A DNA stretch of 64,000 nucleotides, taken from contig JAYJMM010000026.1 in the NCBI GenBank assembly GCA_037349105.1, forward strand, positions 558,001 through 622,000, read 5' to 3'. The notes under the pieces were generated by a model, which was not told the origin of the DNA, did not search any database, and worked only from the letters and a program-made list of their open reading frames with translations. This stretch comes from Limnomonas spitsbergensis. Taxonomy: Eukaryota; Chlorophyta; Chlorophyceae; Chlamydomonadales. The position numbers and the translations under genes are program-made. This document shows positions 36,320 through 46,912 of the stretch, piece by piece; position 1 is the first letter of the stretch, and every line of letters begins with the position of its first letter.

Positions 36320-36445
36320 AAGTCAACAACGTTACACCTCTGGGCCCGCTTAAAGCTTGGCCGCATGGGCACCCGACTGTTCAGAAGGGAGAAAATATGA
36401 ACTAATAGGAAGAGGGGGGAAAGGAACAAAAGGAGAGGCCAGGAA
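36320..36445 (-). mobile_element. LINE 3' tip
   Basis: Minus-strand tip: GTCAACAACGTTACACCTC, TGGGCCCGCTTAAAGC, GGGCACCCGACTGTTCAG, followed by the A/G-rich tail complement. Confidence 0.7.
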
Positions 36446-37560
36446 GGCAATTGTATGCCAGTTAACATGGTGACGGCCTTGCGGCCTGCCATTTGGCATG
36501 TTGCCTATTGAACACCGGATGAGTGACATGGGACATGTTTAGAAAAGGCACAATACCCAAATCCAATTCCATCTTAGTTGCCAATGACTTGCAAGCTTTC
36601 TCTCCAGGGAACTGGGTGCCGATCGGGCGGGTTGCACATGCCTCCGTTTCCTACATCCTAGTGCGCCATGCAAGTCTGGGTGGGTGGGCAACACTCCATG
36701 CATGTTTCTAGATGGGGCCTGGGGCTGCATGGATGGGTGGCTACACTTGATTACTTGGTCTGATGTAAAGTGAGCAAGAAATGGCTGTGGCCATGCTTGG
36801 CATGTGACTAGTAGGCCAGGAATTTCGCTGGGACCCCCATTGTTGCGGCTAGACTGAGTGGCAGCGATCTTTCCTGTCAAGAACGTGATTGTTTTGATTA
36901 CGTGTGCATACCTTAATCGATTCGATTGATGGCTTGCTTGCACATGCCGCGGAGCCGTGCATCGCCTGCGACTCTGTCCGGGCCCTCATCGCAGCGACTC
37001 GCTTTCTAGCAGTGATACCGATTACAATTTGCAATCTTAAGACCTCAATTTGTATATGTGTCACCTGCGCACTAATGGCACCTCTGCCTGACGACTCCGA
37101 CCAGGCCGCCCTCGGTTTTTGTAGGTTTGCTCCAACTCGCACGCTGACCTTAGAGATTAGTTGGCAAGGTACGTTTAACTAATGATCGGTATTCCAATGT
37201 TTGAGTGAGAAGCTATACTTCGAGTTCGTCGCCTGTCACCACCGACCTCGACCACCGCCTGCTGGCTGGATGAGTGATCGAGTGATAAGTGGAGCCGGGG
37301 GGAAGTTCACTTATCGCACAGTGAACCTGGAATGGCAGGCTTACAAAGTCCTAGAGAATAAATCGTGATCTTGTCCCATTCCTGATCTCAGGCCTCGAAT
37401 CCCTAGAATCAGTGCGCCCGAGTAGTTTTTACCTTTTTCTGTAATGAAAATGGTTTATGTACCGCTCATTAACGTAGCTTAGTTAACTGTCATAACGTAG
37501 CTTAGTTAACTGTCCGGTGTACGGCATTTAAAATCCCGTATTCCTCAAGCCACGCTCAGG
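36446..37560. other. Unrecognised sequence with a possible short exon
   Basis: No family recognised. A plus-strand open frame at 36904-37182 has a gene-like stretch starting at ATG 37075 (MAPLPDDSDQAALGF), but nothing downstream supports it. A 22-base direct repeat (CATAACGTAGCTTAGTTAAC units) occurs near 37470-37510. Confidence 0.3.
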
Positions 37561-37589
37561 CGTTTTCTTTCTTTCTTTCTTTAAAGAAG

Positions 37590-38218
37590 ACCAAGTCCGA
37601 CACATGAGTTCCACTAATGACTAGCCCTCAACAAAGACTCTAAAAATAAAAGTTCATCAAAGCAAGCGCATCCCACCCCTGCTTGGCCGCGAGGGCGCCC
37701 CACTGATCAGGAGGGAGAAAAGAAACTAAAAAAGGGGCAAACAACAACAACAACAAAAGGACCAACAGGGAAGGCCGGAAAGGCAAACGACACCGGTGCC
37801 TCAGAATCCCTAGAGACTAACCCTCAACAATGCCCACAGCACAGTCCACAGAAGCAAGTCAATAACATTACACCTCTGGGCCCGCTCAAAGCTCAGCCGC
37901 GTGGGCGCCCAACCGTTCATAGGGGAGAAAAGATAAACTAAAAGGAAGAGGGGGGAAAGGAACAAAAGGGAAGGCAAAGAAGACCAAGTCCGACACATGA
38001 GGTCTCTTAGCGACTAGCCCTCAAAAAAGAAAAGTCCACAAGAGCAAGCATATCCCACCCCTGCTTGGCTGCGAGGGCGCCCCACTGACCAGAAGGGAGA
38101 AGAGAAGATACAAAAAAAAGGCAAACAACAACAACAGAAATGACCAAAAGGGAAGACCGGAAAGGCAAACGACACTGGCGCCTCAGAATCCCTCAATACT
38201 AACCCTCAACAATGCCCA
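37590..38218 (-). mobile_element. LINE 3' tails, two stacked copies
   Basis: Minus strand. One tail copy covers about 37590-37857 and a second, with its own tip (GTCAATAACATTACACCTC), runs 37856-38218. Both have the GGGGCGCCCTCGCGGCCAAG block and a TTGTTGTTGTTG-rich part in their own sense. The right end meets a plus-strand copy at 38219. Confidence 0.75.
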
Positions 38219-38878
38219 GATCCTGCGACTGCGGCTTGGCCCGATCAGCTCTGCTGATACCAGAGGACGGCGCAACGGTCAGCGGCGACAGGCACGCTGC
38301 TGTCAGCGGTGTTGGGCACGGGGGGATGGCGAGCAGGTAGAGGATGCGCTGCATGTGTGCTTCCAGTGCCCTAGTGTCAGGGAGCAGTTACGGGAGCGGG
38401 GGTGGGCAGGTCCTCCAGGCGCTGCCACAAACTTCCACCAATAGTACCAGGCTGAGCATGGGTGGGACGCAGTTGCTTTTGTGGACTGTGCTGTGGGCAT
38501 TGTGGAGGGTTAGTATCCAGGGTTTCTGAGGCCGATGTCGTTTGCCTTTCCGGCCTTCTCTTTCGGCCCTTTTTGTTGTTGTTGTTGTTTGCCCCTTTTT
38601 TAGTTTCTTCTCTTCCCCCTTCTGATCAGTGGGGCGCCCTCGCGGCCAAGCAGGGGTGGGATACGCTTGCTTTTCTGGACTTTGCTCTTCTTAGAGGCTT
38701 TGTTGAGGGCTAGTCTCTAGTGGAACTCAGTTGTTGGACTTATTCTTCTTTGCCTTCCCGGCCTCTCCTTTAGTTCCTTTCCCACTCTCTTCCTTTTAGT
38801 TCCTTCTTTACTCCCTTCTGAACAGTTGGGCGCCCACGCGGCCGAGCTTTGATCAGAGGTGTAACGTTATTGACACAG
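38219..38878 (+). mobile_element. LINE C-terminal domain and tail
   Basis: Begins in the arginine-rich region (LRLRLG... equivalent), then the zinc-knuckle coding part with FQCPSV (split between frames) and the tail, ending in the standard tip at about 38815-38875. Confidence 0.78.
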
Positions 38879-38879
38879 C

Positions 38880-39280
38880 TGCCAACCTGATGCGGGTTGG
38901 AAGATGGCGCCTGAGGCCCACCTTGGCTGCCATGTGGCGAACGCGGTGCATCGCGGCAGCCAAAGGCGCCTCCCTGCCCTCCATGGCCCTCCTCAGGCCG
39001 CCGCTTTCGTGTTGAATGATGCCCAAGAACTTGAATTCTTGGACACGCTTGAACACGGCACGGTCAGGGCCGCACACGCAAACATGAGCTGGCTGTCGGC
39101 GCTGCGCTGATAAGAGGCTGCCCAAACTCCATGATCTCTGTTTTACTGACATAGACCTGAAGCTGTTTATTTGCCGCAAACTCATGCATGGCATCAAGCA
39201 TGCGTTGCAGCCCTGCTGGGGTGAACCCCAAAGTGCAGATGATGAGTACCAGCCATCTGCTGGACTCTCCAAACTTCACT
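38880..39280 (-). mobile_element. LINE reverse transcriptase fragment (palm end and thumb)
   Basis: Minus-strand reading frames encode GLQRMLDAMHEF...YVSKTEIMEFG and, after a frameshift, RVQEFKFLGIIQHESGG with an arginine/alanine-rich helix. This is the typical order after the YADD box of non-LTR reverse transcriptases ('N-x-x-K-T' motif then 'FKYLG'). The YADD box itself is not present. Frameshifted, so a pseudogene. Confidence 0.75.
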
Positions 39281-39349
39281 CGTGGGTGCTAGTAACATGC
39301 AATATTTGGATTGAGCACGGCCTACAACCCATTTTCCCTCGCATTTTCT

Positions 39350-39720
39350 TAAAAAACAGATGTATAATCCTCTGCTCTTGCCTGTTGCCCACTCCCCTCC
39401 TGCCCAGTTTCCTGCTCTTGCCTGTTGCCGACTGCCCTGCTGCCCAGTTTCCTGCTCCTACTGCATGTTGCCTACTGCCTAACTTCTGCTCCTGTGTATT
39501 GCCCACCCCTGCCATGTTACCCAGCTTCAACTCCTGAATGCTGCCATATTGACCAGGTTCTGCTCCTGTCTGCTGCCTACTGCCATGCTGCCCACCATCT
39601 ACTTGCTGCCTAGGGCCTACTGTCATGTTGCCCAGCTTCTGCTTGTTTCCTACTGCCATATTGCCCAGCTTATGTTCCTGTCTGCTGCCTACTGTCATGT
39701 TGCTTAACTTCTGGCACTAT
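39350..39720. repeat. Degenerate CTGCTGCCCAGTTTCTGCTCC tandem repeat
   Basis: Irregular units of about 30-45 bases carrying TGCTCCTG(T)(C/T)TG(C/T)TGCC and CCATGTTGCCCAGCTTC. The minus strand reads as GNMAVGNKQKL-like peptide repeats, which I take to be an artefact. Confidence 0.7.
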
Positions 39721-39724
39721 CCCT

Positions 39725-39895
39725 GATGTGAAGTTTTTGTGAAGTTTTTACAGTCCAACAGAGCATCACAATTGATGCATGGGACATGTGCCCGTAAACC
39801 GGTACAGGCACTTGATACACTAGGACAGAAAGCGAAAACCAGTGACCCCCCTGGGCAAGCAACTAGCACACAACCACGACAGTGGCGTGGGAATG
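39725..39895 (-). other. Decayed coding repeat with a cysteine motif
   Basis: Minus-strand frame reads VPCINCDALLDCKN near 39737-39785. The same peptide, as VPCIKCDALWDCKN followed by CSTCKRNCC, occurs at about 41365-41435. The rest of the segment matches 35370-35450. Probably fragments of one unidentified mobile element gene. Confidence 0.5.
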
Positions 39896-40199
39896 AACCC
39901 CATAGTGCAGAAGATAAGCCCCAGCCATAAAACATGACGTGGGTGCAAAAGAGTTCGATGTACAGCCGCCTGATGTACAGCCGCCTGATGCCTTGTTGCC
40001 CATCTTTTGCTCCTGCCATCTGCCAAGTTCCTTGCTGCTCAGCTTGTGCCCATGCTTGCTGTCTACAACACTGATGTATAGCTCCTGCTTGTTGTCAACT
40101 CACATATCAACCAAACCCAAACCTCCGAATTAAAAATAAACGATGCAACAGGAAACGGGGAACTCGGGGGGAGGGCCCAAAGGCCTGCCCTTGATATTC

Positions 40200-40263
40200 A
40201 GGGTTTCGAAATGCCACTCAGGACATATGGCGCCAGATGTCATGAGCGGCATTTCGAATCCCT
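40200..40263. other. 62-bp near-perfect palindrome
   Basis: The half-arms pair at 28 of 32 positions around a central GGCGCC at 40229-40234, with no loop. Outer arms read GGGTTTCGAAATGCC and GGCATTTCGAATCCC. Confidence 0.85.
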
Positions 40264-40282
40264 TTAAACCTCAACAAAACAA

Positions 40283-40590
40283 ACACTACACTGTGTTACA
40301 AACCGGTAAAAGCTAGTTAACCTCCAGCCTTAAATGCATCTGGTTTTACCAATACTATATTCCAGATCCAGGGAATTTTTTAGAGCACTCAAGCAAACAT
40401 AACCGATTGTGTTTTACCCCCGGTACATGTGAGCCTCCAACCTGACATGCCTCCGGTTGTACGGTTACTGTTATTCTACAGACAGGGAATTCTCCAGGAA
40501 TTCTGTAAAATACTCCAATAAGCTTCACAATTTTGTTACGAAACCGCTGACGGCGTGCCCCCAGCCTTAATGCCTCCCATTGTACTGGCA
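40283..40590. repeat. Three diverged copies of a 110-125 bp tandem unit
   Basis: Units start near 40285, 40397 and 40522. Each has a TGTTACNAAACCG-like block, then CCTCCAGCCTTAAATGC(A/C)TC and TTGTAC, and the first two end in an AGGGAATT motif. Confidence 0.6.
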
Positions 40591-43054
40591 CTGAGCCGGT
40601 ATGAGGATGACATCAGATATGGCCTTTCTGGATTAGCTGCACACAGAAGAAGGTCGACATTGCAGCTGTCATGTGAAAGGCTGTCCAGCACTGTCTTGAG
40701 GAAACAGCTGGGCTGGACATGCCCTAGTAAGATGCCGCTTATGCCACTGCGGGCGTGGCTCTGGTGCGGGCGCGGCTCTGGTGCTGGCGAGTCTCCGCTA
40801 CCTCCCCGCACCCCAGTGAACCGCCATTTAGATAATTTGACATACGTCCAAAGCCTACAGCCGCCAAGTAAGGCACACGCTCATTAGTAACGATGTGTTC
40901 GGATGTGCAGCGCTAGCAGCCTAGTGTTATGTTTAAGGATTTGAACCCAAGTGCCAGCAGACAGAGCTAGCAGGTTTCTCAAAGTGAGAATCAGGATGCC
41001 AGTGTTGGGATAATCGGGAGTGGAGGCTAAATTTGGATAGCAGAGAACTCAGCAGAAGTAAAAACGAGAAGGAAAACGACCGTCCCCAAAAGTAAAGGAT
41101 GCACAGGCACATAAATGTATAGAAGCATATTGTTATCCAAGAGCATGAATGGTTTCCAGGCATTACGCCAGTATGCTGCACTCACAGGTGTACAACAGTG
41201 CATACCCGCTGGGCCCTTCTGAGCGCTACCATCCTCAGTATCCGCAGCATAGCCTGGCCAAAGCTGGCAGAATGAGGATTCCCTAGTAGATGCCCTGGAC
41301 AGCAATGTGAAGTATGATCCATGTGTTAGCCGTATTGCCATCAACCGCCTGTTTCCGGCAGCAGTTTCGTTTGCAAGTTGAGCAGTTCGGGTTTTTACAG
41401 TCCCACAGAGCATCACATTTAATGCATGGAACAGCAATGTACATGTGTGAGCAAAGCTACGGAACTAAAAATATGTAATGAAGTACGTGACCTGCCGATT
41501 GGCAGATTCAAAAATGATTATAAGGTTTTATGAACTTCATTCATCATGCATGTATCCAAGACTAGCTTTCAAAACAGGTAGGTGACCCATCACAAGCTTC
41601 ACTAGCATAATTTGGGGCACCATACCCGCCAGCCTAGGTAATAAACCTACTTCTGGTCTTCTGTAGTTCTGTTAACTTCAAAACATGTCAGGAGTCTTAG
41701 TGCTGCCAGTGAGGGTGGCATCACAAGGCACGAGGCACAAAAAGCTTTTCAGGCACATTCAGAATATTTCTTCTTTTGTCAGGCAGTCCAGGTTGGCTAC
41801 CACTCTGCCAGGGCAACGGTTTGTAGTAACTATCGTACCGTAGGCTAGTATTAAAGGCTTATAAATTAGATGCAACGCGCACGGACTGGCCGGGGGTGGG
41901 TAGCGCCGGGAGGTGTGGGGACTGATGATAACGATCACTGAGAGAGTTAGTTTATGCATGCCTTCCTGCTCCTGCTGATGTGGCAAAAAATTGAAACTAG
42001 CTAGGGTCTGACAATCTGAAATGCAACTGGGCAGATGAATGTGCTGGCATCAGATATGACATTATTGTGAGCCGAGGTGAGTCGGGTGATGCCTTGATGT
42101 ATGGGGCATTGGGGCTTGAGAGGCAGGCAGGTGCTCAGCTGATTATTACGGGCGACCAGCACTCATGCATGTGACTACGGTATGTGAGCACTCAAGCTGC
42201 TGCCTAAGACCCCTAGTTCATTCTTGGCTGAGTGCCTGAGTAAGCATCTGGACCGATGAGCGTGAAGAGCGAAAGCTGCCGTCGTTGTCTCACTCACTCG
42301 GCATTTTGTGCTTGTAGACGAATGAACTAGTAGCAGCTGGCGTCGATAGGGAACGATGGCAACGGCTGGTTTTCCTGCAAGCGGGCGCGGCAATTAATGA
42401 ACAGATGGAATTGCGACCGCATGCAGGGATGCGACTGTGCCCCGCCTTGCCCGTGCACGATGCACCAACGACAAGAAAAGTGGAAACCAAACATTCATGA
42501 CTGAAGCAGACTGTCATAATTGGAGTTTCAACGATGCACGCCTGCTCACCTGGATAGCGAAATACAGTGCTTGTGGTCCAATAATGAGGCAACAGGGCGT
42601 ACACCAATCCACTAGCACCGAAGCAGACATGGAAGAGCAACGCCGAGCGCTTGTGAACGTGCATGACACTTGGATGCATCGGACCGGTCTCGACTCTCGC
42701 TCGTGTGCTATCGTGTGCTATCGGACAGGCTGATGGCGAAGAAGCATCGGGCAACACGCATCTTGGGGCTAGCTTGTAATCTTACAGCACGTTTCTGATG
42801 ATGCATGATTGACAGCGGCGTAAAAATGTTTGATGGTCATATGGTCTGCGGAACCATTCTGTACCGAGATGATGAGGCCACGCCCGGGCCACTCTACGAT
42901 GACCCCCCCAGAAGGCCGAAATATGGAGGAATTTCAGCCATGTCGGGGGCCATCCGCAATGAGGTTACGCTACCGGTGTTGAAGGTGCATGGTCATTTGA
43001 CAAAGGCGAACCAGCTTCAGTGGTTGACACCATTAGAAGCGCTCTGTTAAGCTG
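40591..43054. other. Unrecognised intergenic sequence
   Basis: No family recognised on either strand. Contains the second copy of the cysteine motif (minus, 41365-41435) and open frames of 80-155 codons at 42290-42757 and 42805-43050 that show no recognisable domain. Probably decayed mobile DNA. Confidence 0.35.
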
Positions 43055-43119
43055 TCAGGAATTAATCCCTGCCCCCCCTCAGAATCCTGTTTTTTACTGA
43101 GAAATAAAGGTTTTAGCAC

Positions 43120-43172
43120 CCGGTCAATAACGTTACACCTCTGGGCCCGCTCAAAGCTCGGCCGCGTTTTAG
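43120..43172 (-). mobile_element. Solo LINE 3' tip
   Basis: GGTCAATAACGTTACACCTC, TGGGCCCGCTCAAAGCTCGG, CCGCGTTTTAGCACCCGG. The next bases repeat 'TTTAGCACCCGG' found on its other side (43101-43125), which looks like a target-site duplication. Confidence 0.65.
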
Positions 43173-43369
43173 CACCCGGTAGATTTTCCGGATGCAGGGG
43201 AATTGCAGGGGTAACCACTAACCAGGGGTCAATTGCACATTTTTATATGATGGGGGGTTGTGGGCTTTTTTCTTGCCCCCCCCCGCCTCACCCAGAGTCA
43301 TCAATGTAGAGGACAAAAAGCCGTCTCAACAAATTGAAGTACCGGCCCTTGCCAAATCTCAACTTTCCT

Positions 43370-43800
43370 GCATAGCCATTTTCCAGAACATGAGGGCCTG
43401 CTGAAAAAGACTAGAGACAAAGGGTTCACGTTTCAGTTGACTCGTGAGAACATATTCGGCCACAGACTTGCGAAGACCCAGCCACTGCCCAAGGAACCCC
43501 TTGTGGATGACCTCAAAATCTCTGGAGAAACTAAAATGTCAAGCCGGCTCCTTTCGCACGGAGACCTCGTCCCCAAATTTCATACCCCAAAAACAAATTT
43601 GACTTGACCAAAGAGTCAAAATATGACATTTAATGTGCACATAGTGTGTGTCAAGCTCATGACATCTCCGGACCATGGCATACGAAGCTGCCCTCCCCTT
43701 ATGGACGCAACGTCTACCTGCTCCCTTCTCATCCTTTGCCTCATAAAATAACATACCCAGGTCGATTGGATTGGTCAATGCCGCGGGCTATTATCTGATT
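43370..43800 (-). mobile_element. LINE C-terminal fragment, frameshifted
   Basis: Two minus-strand frames join end to end. The first (43539-43778) reads LTNPIDLGMLFYEAKDEKG...MVRRCHEL...LWSSQICFWGMKFGDE, matching the 'LxxPILSYGxExWG' region of plant and algal LINE proteins. The second, after a stop near 43540, reads FSRDFEVIHKGFLGQW...LFQQALMFWKMAM, matching the 'FLRxxLGVxKxT...WxxxxLRFWxR' region that follows. Pseudogene. Confidence 0.7.
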
Positions 43801-44087
43801 TCTGTGTTTGCGTCTCAAGTTTCAAGGGTTGGCGGCCAGCCTCAAACCTTGTCAAGTCCAAACCAACAAAAAAGGAATGATAGACTGGTTAGAAGATACC
43901 AAGGGGGTACCGCACATATGTTTTTGTCTGTTTTTTGTGCATGAGTGAATGACTGGTTGTAGTTGTCACCATGGGGGCGCCCAACTGTCCGGTTTGGAAG
44001 GCCAAGTAATGAATGTGAAAAGATGGGGGGAGGGGTGAGAAGGATAACTGCCAGGAGTGTCCTCTACATACCTGTATACATACCGGT

Positions 44088-44940
44088 CTGTTGACACTCG
44101 TTGACGCGGCCTACGAGCAAGCACGGCTGGGCGCAAGCGGAGGTGGGGACCCCAGGGACCCTACCACCGAGCACAGATCTGCGGCAACCTACCGCGCCTG
44201 GTTCCAGTCCACCGCGGGTGCTGTGCCGGCGCAAGTCAAGAGCCGTACTAGCCAGGGTGAGTGTGCTTGTGTGCGAATAAAGTTGCGACTGCGGCTCGGC
44301 GCGATCAGCACGGCTGATACCAGAGGATGGCGCAACGGTCAGCGGCGAGAGACACGCTGCTGCCAGCGGTGTTGGGCACGGGGGGGTAGCGAGCAGGTGG
44401 AGGATGCGCTACATGTGTGCTTCCAGTGCCCTAGTGTCAGGGGGCGGTTGCGGGAGCGGGAGTGGGCAGGTCCTCCGGGCGCTGCTACAAACTTCCACCA
44501 GCTGTACCAGGCTGAGCAGGGGTGGGATGCACTTGCTTTGTGGACTGTGCTGTGGGCATTGTGGAGGGTTAGTATCTAGGGATTCTATGGCGCTGGTGTC
44601 GTTTGCCTTTCCGGCCTTCTCTTTTGGTCCTTTTTGTTGTTGTTTGCCCCCTTTTGGTTTCTTCTCTTCTCCCTTCTGATCAGTGGGGCGCCCTCGCGGG
44701 CAAGCAGGGGTGGGATACGCTTGCTTTCGTGAACTTTCTTTTTAAAGGCTTTGTTGAGGGATAGTCTCTAGTGGAACTTAGGTGTCGGACTTGGTCTTCT
44801 TTGCCTTTTCGGCCTCTCCTTTTGTTCCTTCCCCCCCCTCTTCCTTTAGTTTCTTCTTTTCTCCCTTCTGAACAGTTGGGCGCCTACGCGGCCGAGCTTT
44901 GGGCGGGCCCAGAGGTGCAACGTTATTGACATACCGGTCT
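44088..44940 (+). mobile_element. LINE C-terminal domain (best-preserved copy) and tail
   Basis: An uninterrupted frame from 44088 to 44579 gives about 162 residues: LVDAAYEQARLG, DPRDPTTEHRSAATYRAWF, an arginine-rich CVRIKLRLRLGAISTAD segment, a CCHC-like knuckle (CCQRCWARGG...EDALHVCFQC) and GWDALALWTVLWALWRVSI. The knuckle matches the C-terminal zinc finger of non-LTR retrotransposons. The tail and tip run to about 44935. The 5' portion, with endonuclease and reverse transcriptase, is missing. Confidence 0.82.
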
Positions 44941-44944
44941 GCTG

Positions 44945-45283
44945 CTAGTTCGGGGGTCATGAGGGAGCTGCAGATCCAGCAGCTACAGCGAAGTTGGCGG
45001 CAGCATGTACTTCGCTTCTACAAGCCCCAGCCTGTCACCCGCTTAGTGACCACGTTTCGATCAGTTGGTGCGAAATAGCGGTCACACCAGCAACACAGCA
45101 AGACAGCCCACTCATGGCAGCAGCCACGGCGGCCGACATGCAGCTCGCGATCAGGCAGGGAGGGCGCAATTGGTGCAGTGAATTGCTAGGTGCCTTGCTG
45201 GAGCTGGCGCTGGGATCAGCCGTCCCCAAGCTGGCAAACTGCATCAGACAGCGACTGACCTACAGCCGCTACCTGTCAGAGAG
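44945..45283 (+). mobile_element. LINE internal fragment upstream of the C-terminal domain
   Basis: Encodes MAAATAADMQLAIRQGG, RNWCSELLGALLELALG and SAVPKLANCIRQRL. The last part matches the block at 6086-6200, so this segment precedes LVDAAYE in the intact element. Cut off at 45283 by an inverted copy's 3' tip. Confidence 0.65.
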
Positions 45284-45927
45284 GTCAATAACGTTACACC
45301 TCTGGGCCTTCTCAAAGCTCGGCCGAGTGGGCGCCCAACAGTTTAGAAGGGAGAAGAGAAGAAAAGGAAGTGGGGGGGAAAGGAGCAAAAGGAGAGGCCG
45401 GGAAGGCAAAGAAGACCAAGTCCGATACATGAGTTCCACTAGAGACCTCAACAAAGCCTATAAAAAAGAAAAGTCCACAAAGCAAGCGTATCCCACCCCT
45501 GCTTGGCCGCGAGGGCGCCCCACTGATTAGAAGGGAGAAGAAGAAACTAAAAAACGGGGCAAACAACGACAACAACAAAAAGGACCAACAGGGAAGGCCG
45601 GAAAGGCAAACTACAATTGCGCCTCAGAATCCCTAGAGACTAACCGTCAACAATGCCCACAGCGCAGTCCACAAAAGCAAGTGCATCCCACCCCTGCTCA
45701 GCCTAGTACAGCTGGTGAAAGTTAGTGGCAGCGCCCGGAGGACCTGCCCACCCCCGCTCCCGTAACTGCTCCCTGACACTAGGGCACTGGAAGCAAACAT
45801 GTAGCGCTTCTTCCACCTGCTCGCTATCCCCCCGTGCCCAACACCGCTGGCAGCAGCGTGCCTCTTGCCGCTGACCGTTGCGCCATCCTCTGGTATCAGC
45901 CGTGCTGATCGCGCCGAGCCGCAGTCG
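45284..45927 (-). mobile_element. LINE C-terminal domain and tail
   Basis: Minus-strand copy: tip at 45284-45365 (GTCAATAACGTTACACCTC), tail, then a coding part reading LRLGAISTADTRGWRNGQ, RCCQRCWARGDSEQVEEA and LHVCFQCPSVREQL. Faces away from the adjoining plus-strand copy. Confidence 0.8.
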
Positions 45928-46608
45928 CACCTGTAGGAGAGGTGCTTGCACTAGTTGATGCAGCATACGGCGGGCGCAGCTGGATGCAGCTGGCAGAGGG
46001 GACCCCAGAGATCCTTTCACTGAACACGGGTTTGCGGCCGCCTACCGCACTACGGCGGGCGCCGTGCTGCACAGGCCAGGGGCCGCACCAGTCGAAGGGA
46101 GTGTGCTTGCGTGCGCACGAACTGAAGGCTGCGGCTCAGCGCAGTCAGCACGGCTGACACTCGAGGACGGCGTAGCGGTCAGCAGCGTGACAGACGGTGC
46201 TGCCAACGATGTTGGGCTAGGGGAGACGGCGAGCATGTGGAGGATGCGTTGCATGCATGCTTCTAATGCCCCAGCGTGCAAGATCAACTTAGGGTGCGGG
46301 GATGGGCTGGGCCTCCGAACAATGCTAGAGACTTCTTCCAAGTGTACGGGGGCAAGTTTGGGTGGGATGCCTTGGCTTTTGTGGAAGAAGTGGTTGATTT
46401 CGTATGAGGCATAGACGTTTTTCAGAGGTCAGAACTTCCCTTGTCTGTATTTCCCAGCCTTTTGTCTGTCACTTCACTTTATTTTCCTCCTTTCCACCCC
46501 CCTGCCCCTGGTGATTGTTTCGGTCTTTCCTCCCAACCCTCTAATTGGGCACCCACGCGGCCGAGCCTTTTTTTTGAGCAGGGCCCAGATGTGTAACGCC
46601 ATTGACAT
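45928..46608 (+). mobile_element. LINE C-terminal domain and tail, diverged
   Basis: Plus-strand copy starting LALVDAAYGG. It is diverged in the same way as 6086-6960 (LLCRT/SKGVCLRA), so these two may be the same subfamily. Ends in a tip near 46545-46605. Confidence 0.75.
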
Positions 46609-46912
46609 ACCTGTGTACGTCTCCAGCTAGTGCTAGCGTTATTTGATGGCCTTCCTGTGTCTTCCTTCGTTGTCTTGCCCTATCCCGAGCCATCCTCCTC
46701 TTCCGACTGCCCGGTTTGGTTGCGATGCCTCGTATTGAGATAAGCCCATCATCCTCTTTGGCTAGGTGTCTCGTGCATCATCTGCCTCGACCGCATCACC
46801 TTGTTTTATATATTCATATATGTAGGCCGCTTTGATCACATTGCCTTGTAAATTGTAATCGATCAGACATACCCCTGCTGTCATCATCCTAATACCGTAC
46901 AGGGCAAAGAAC

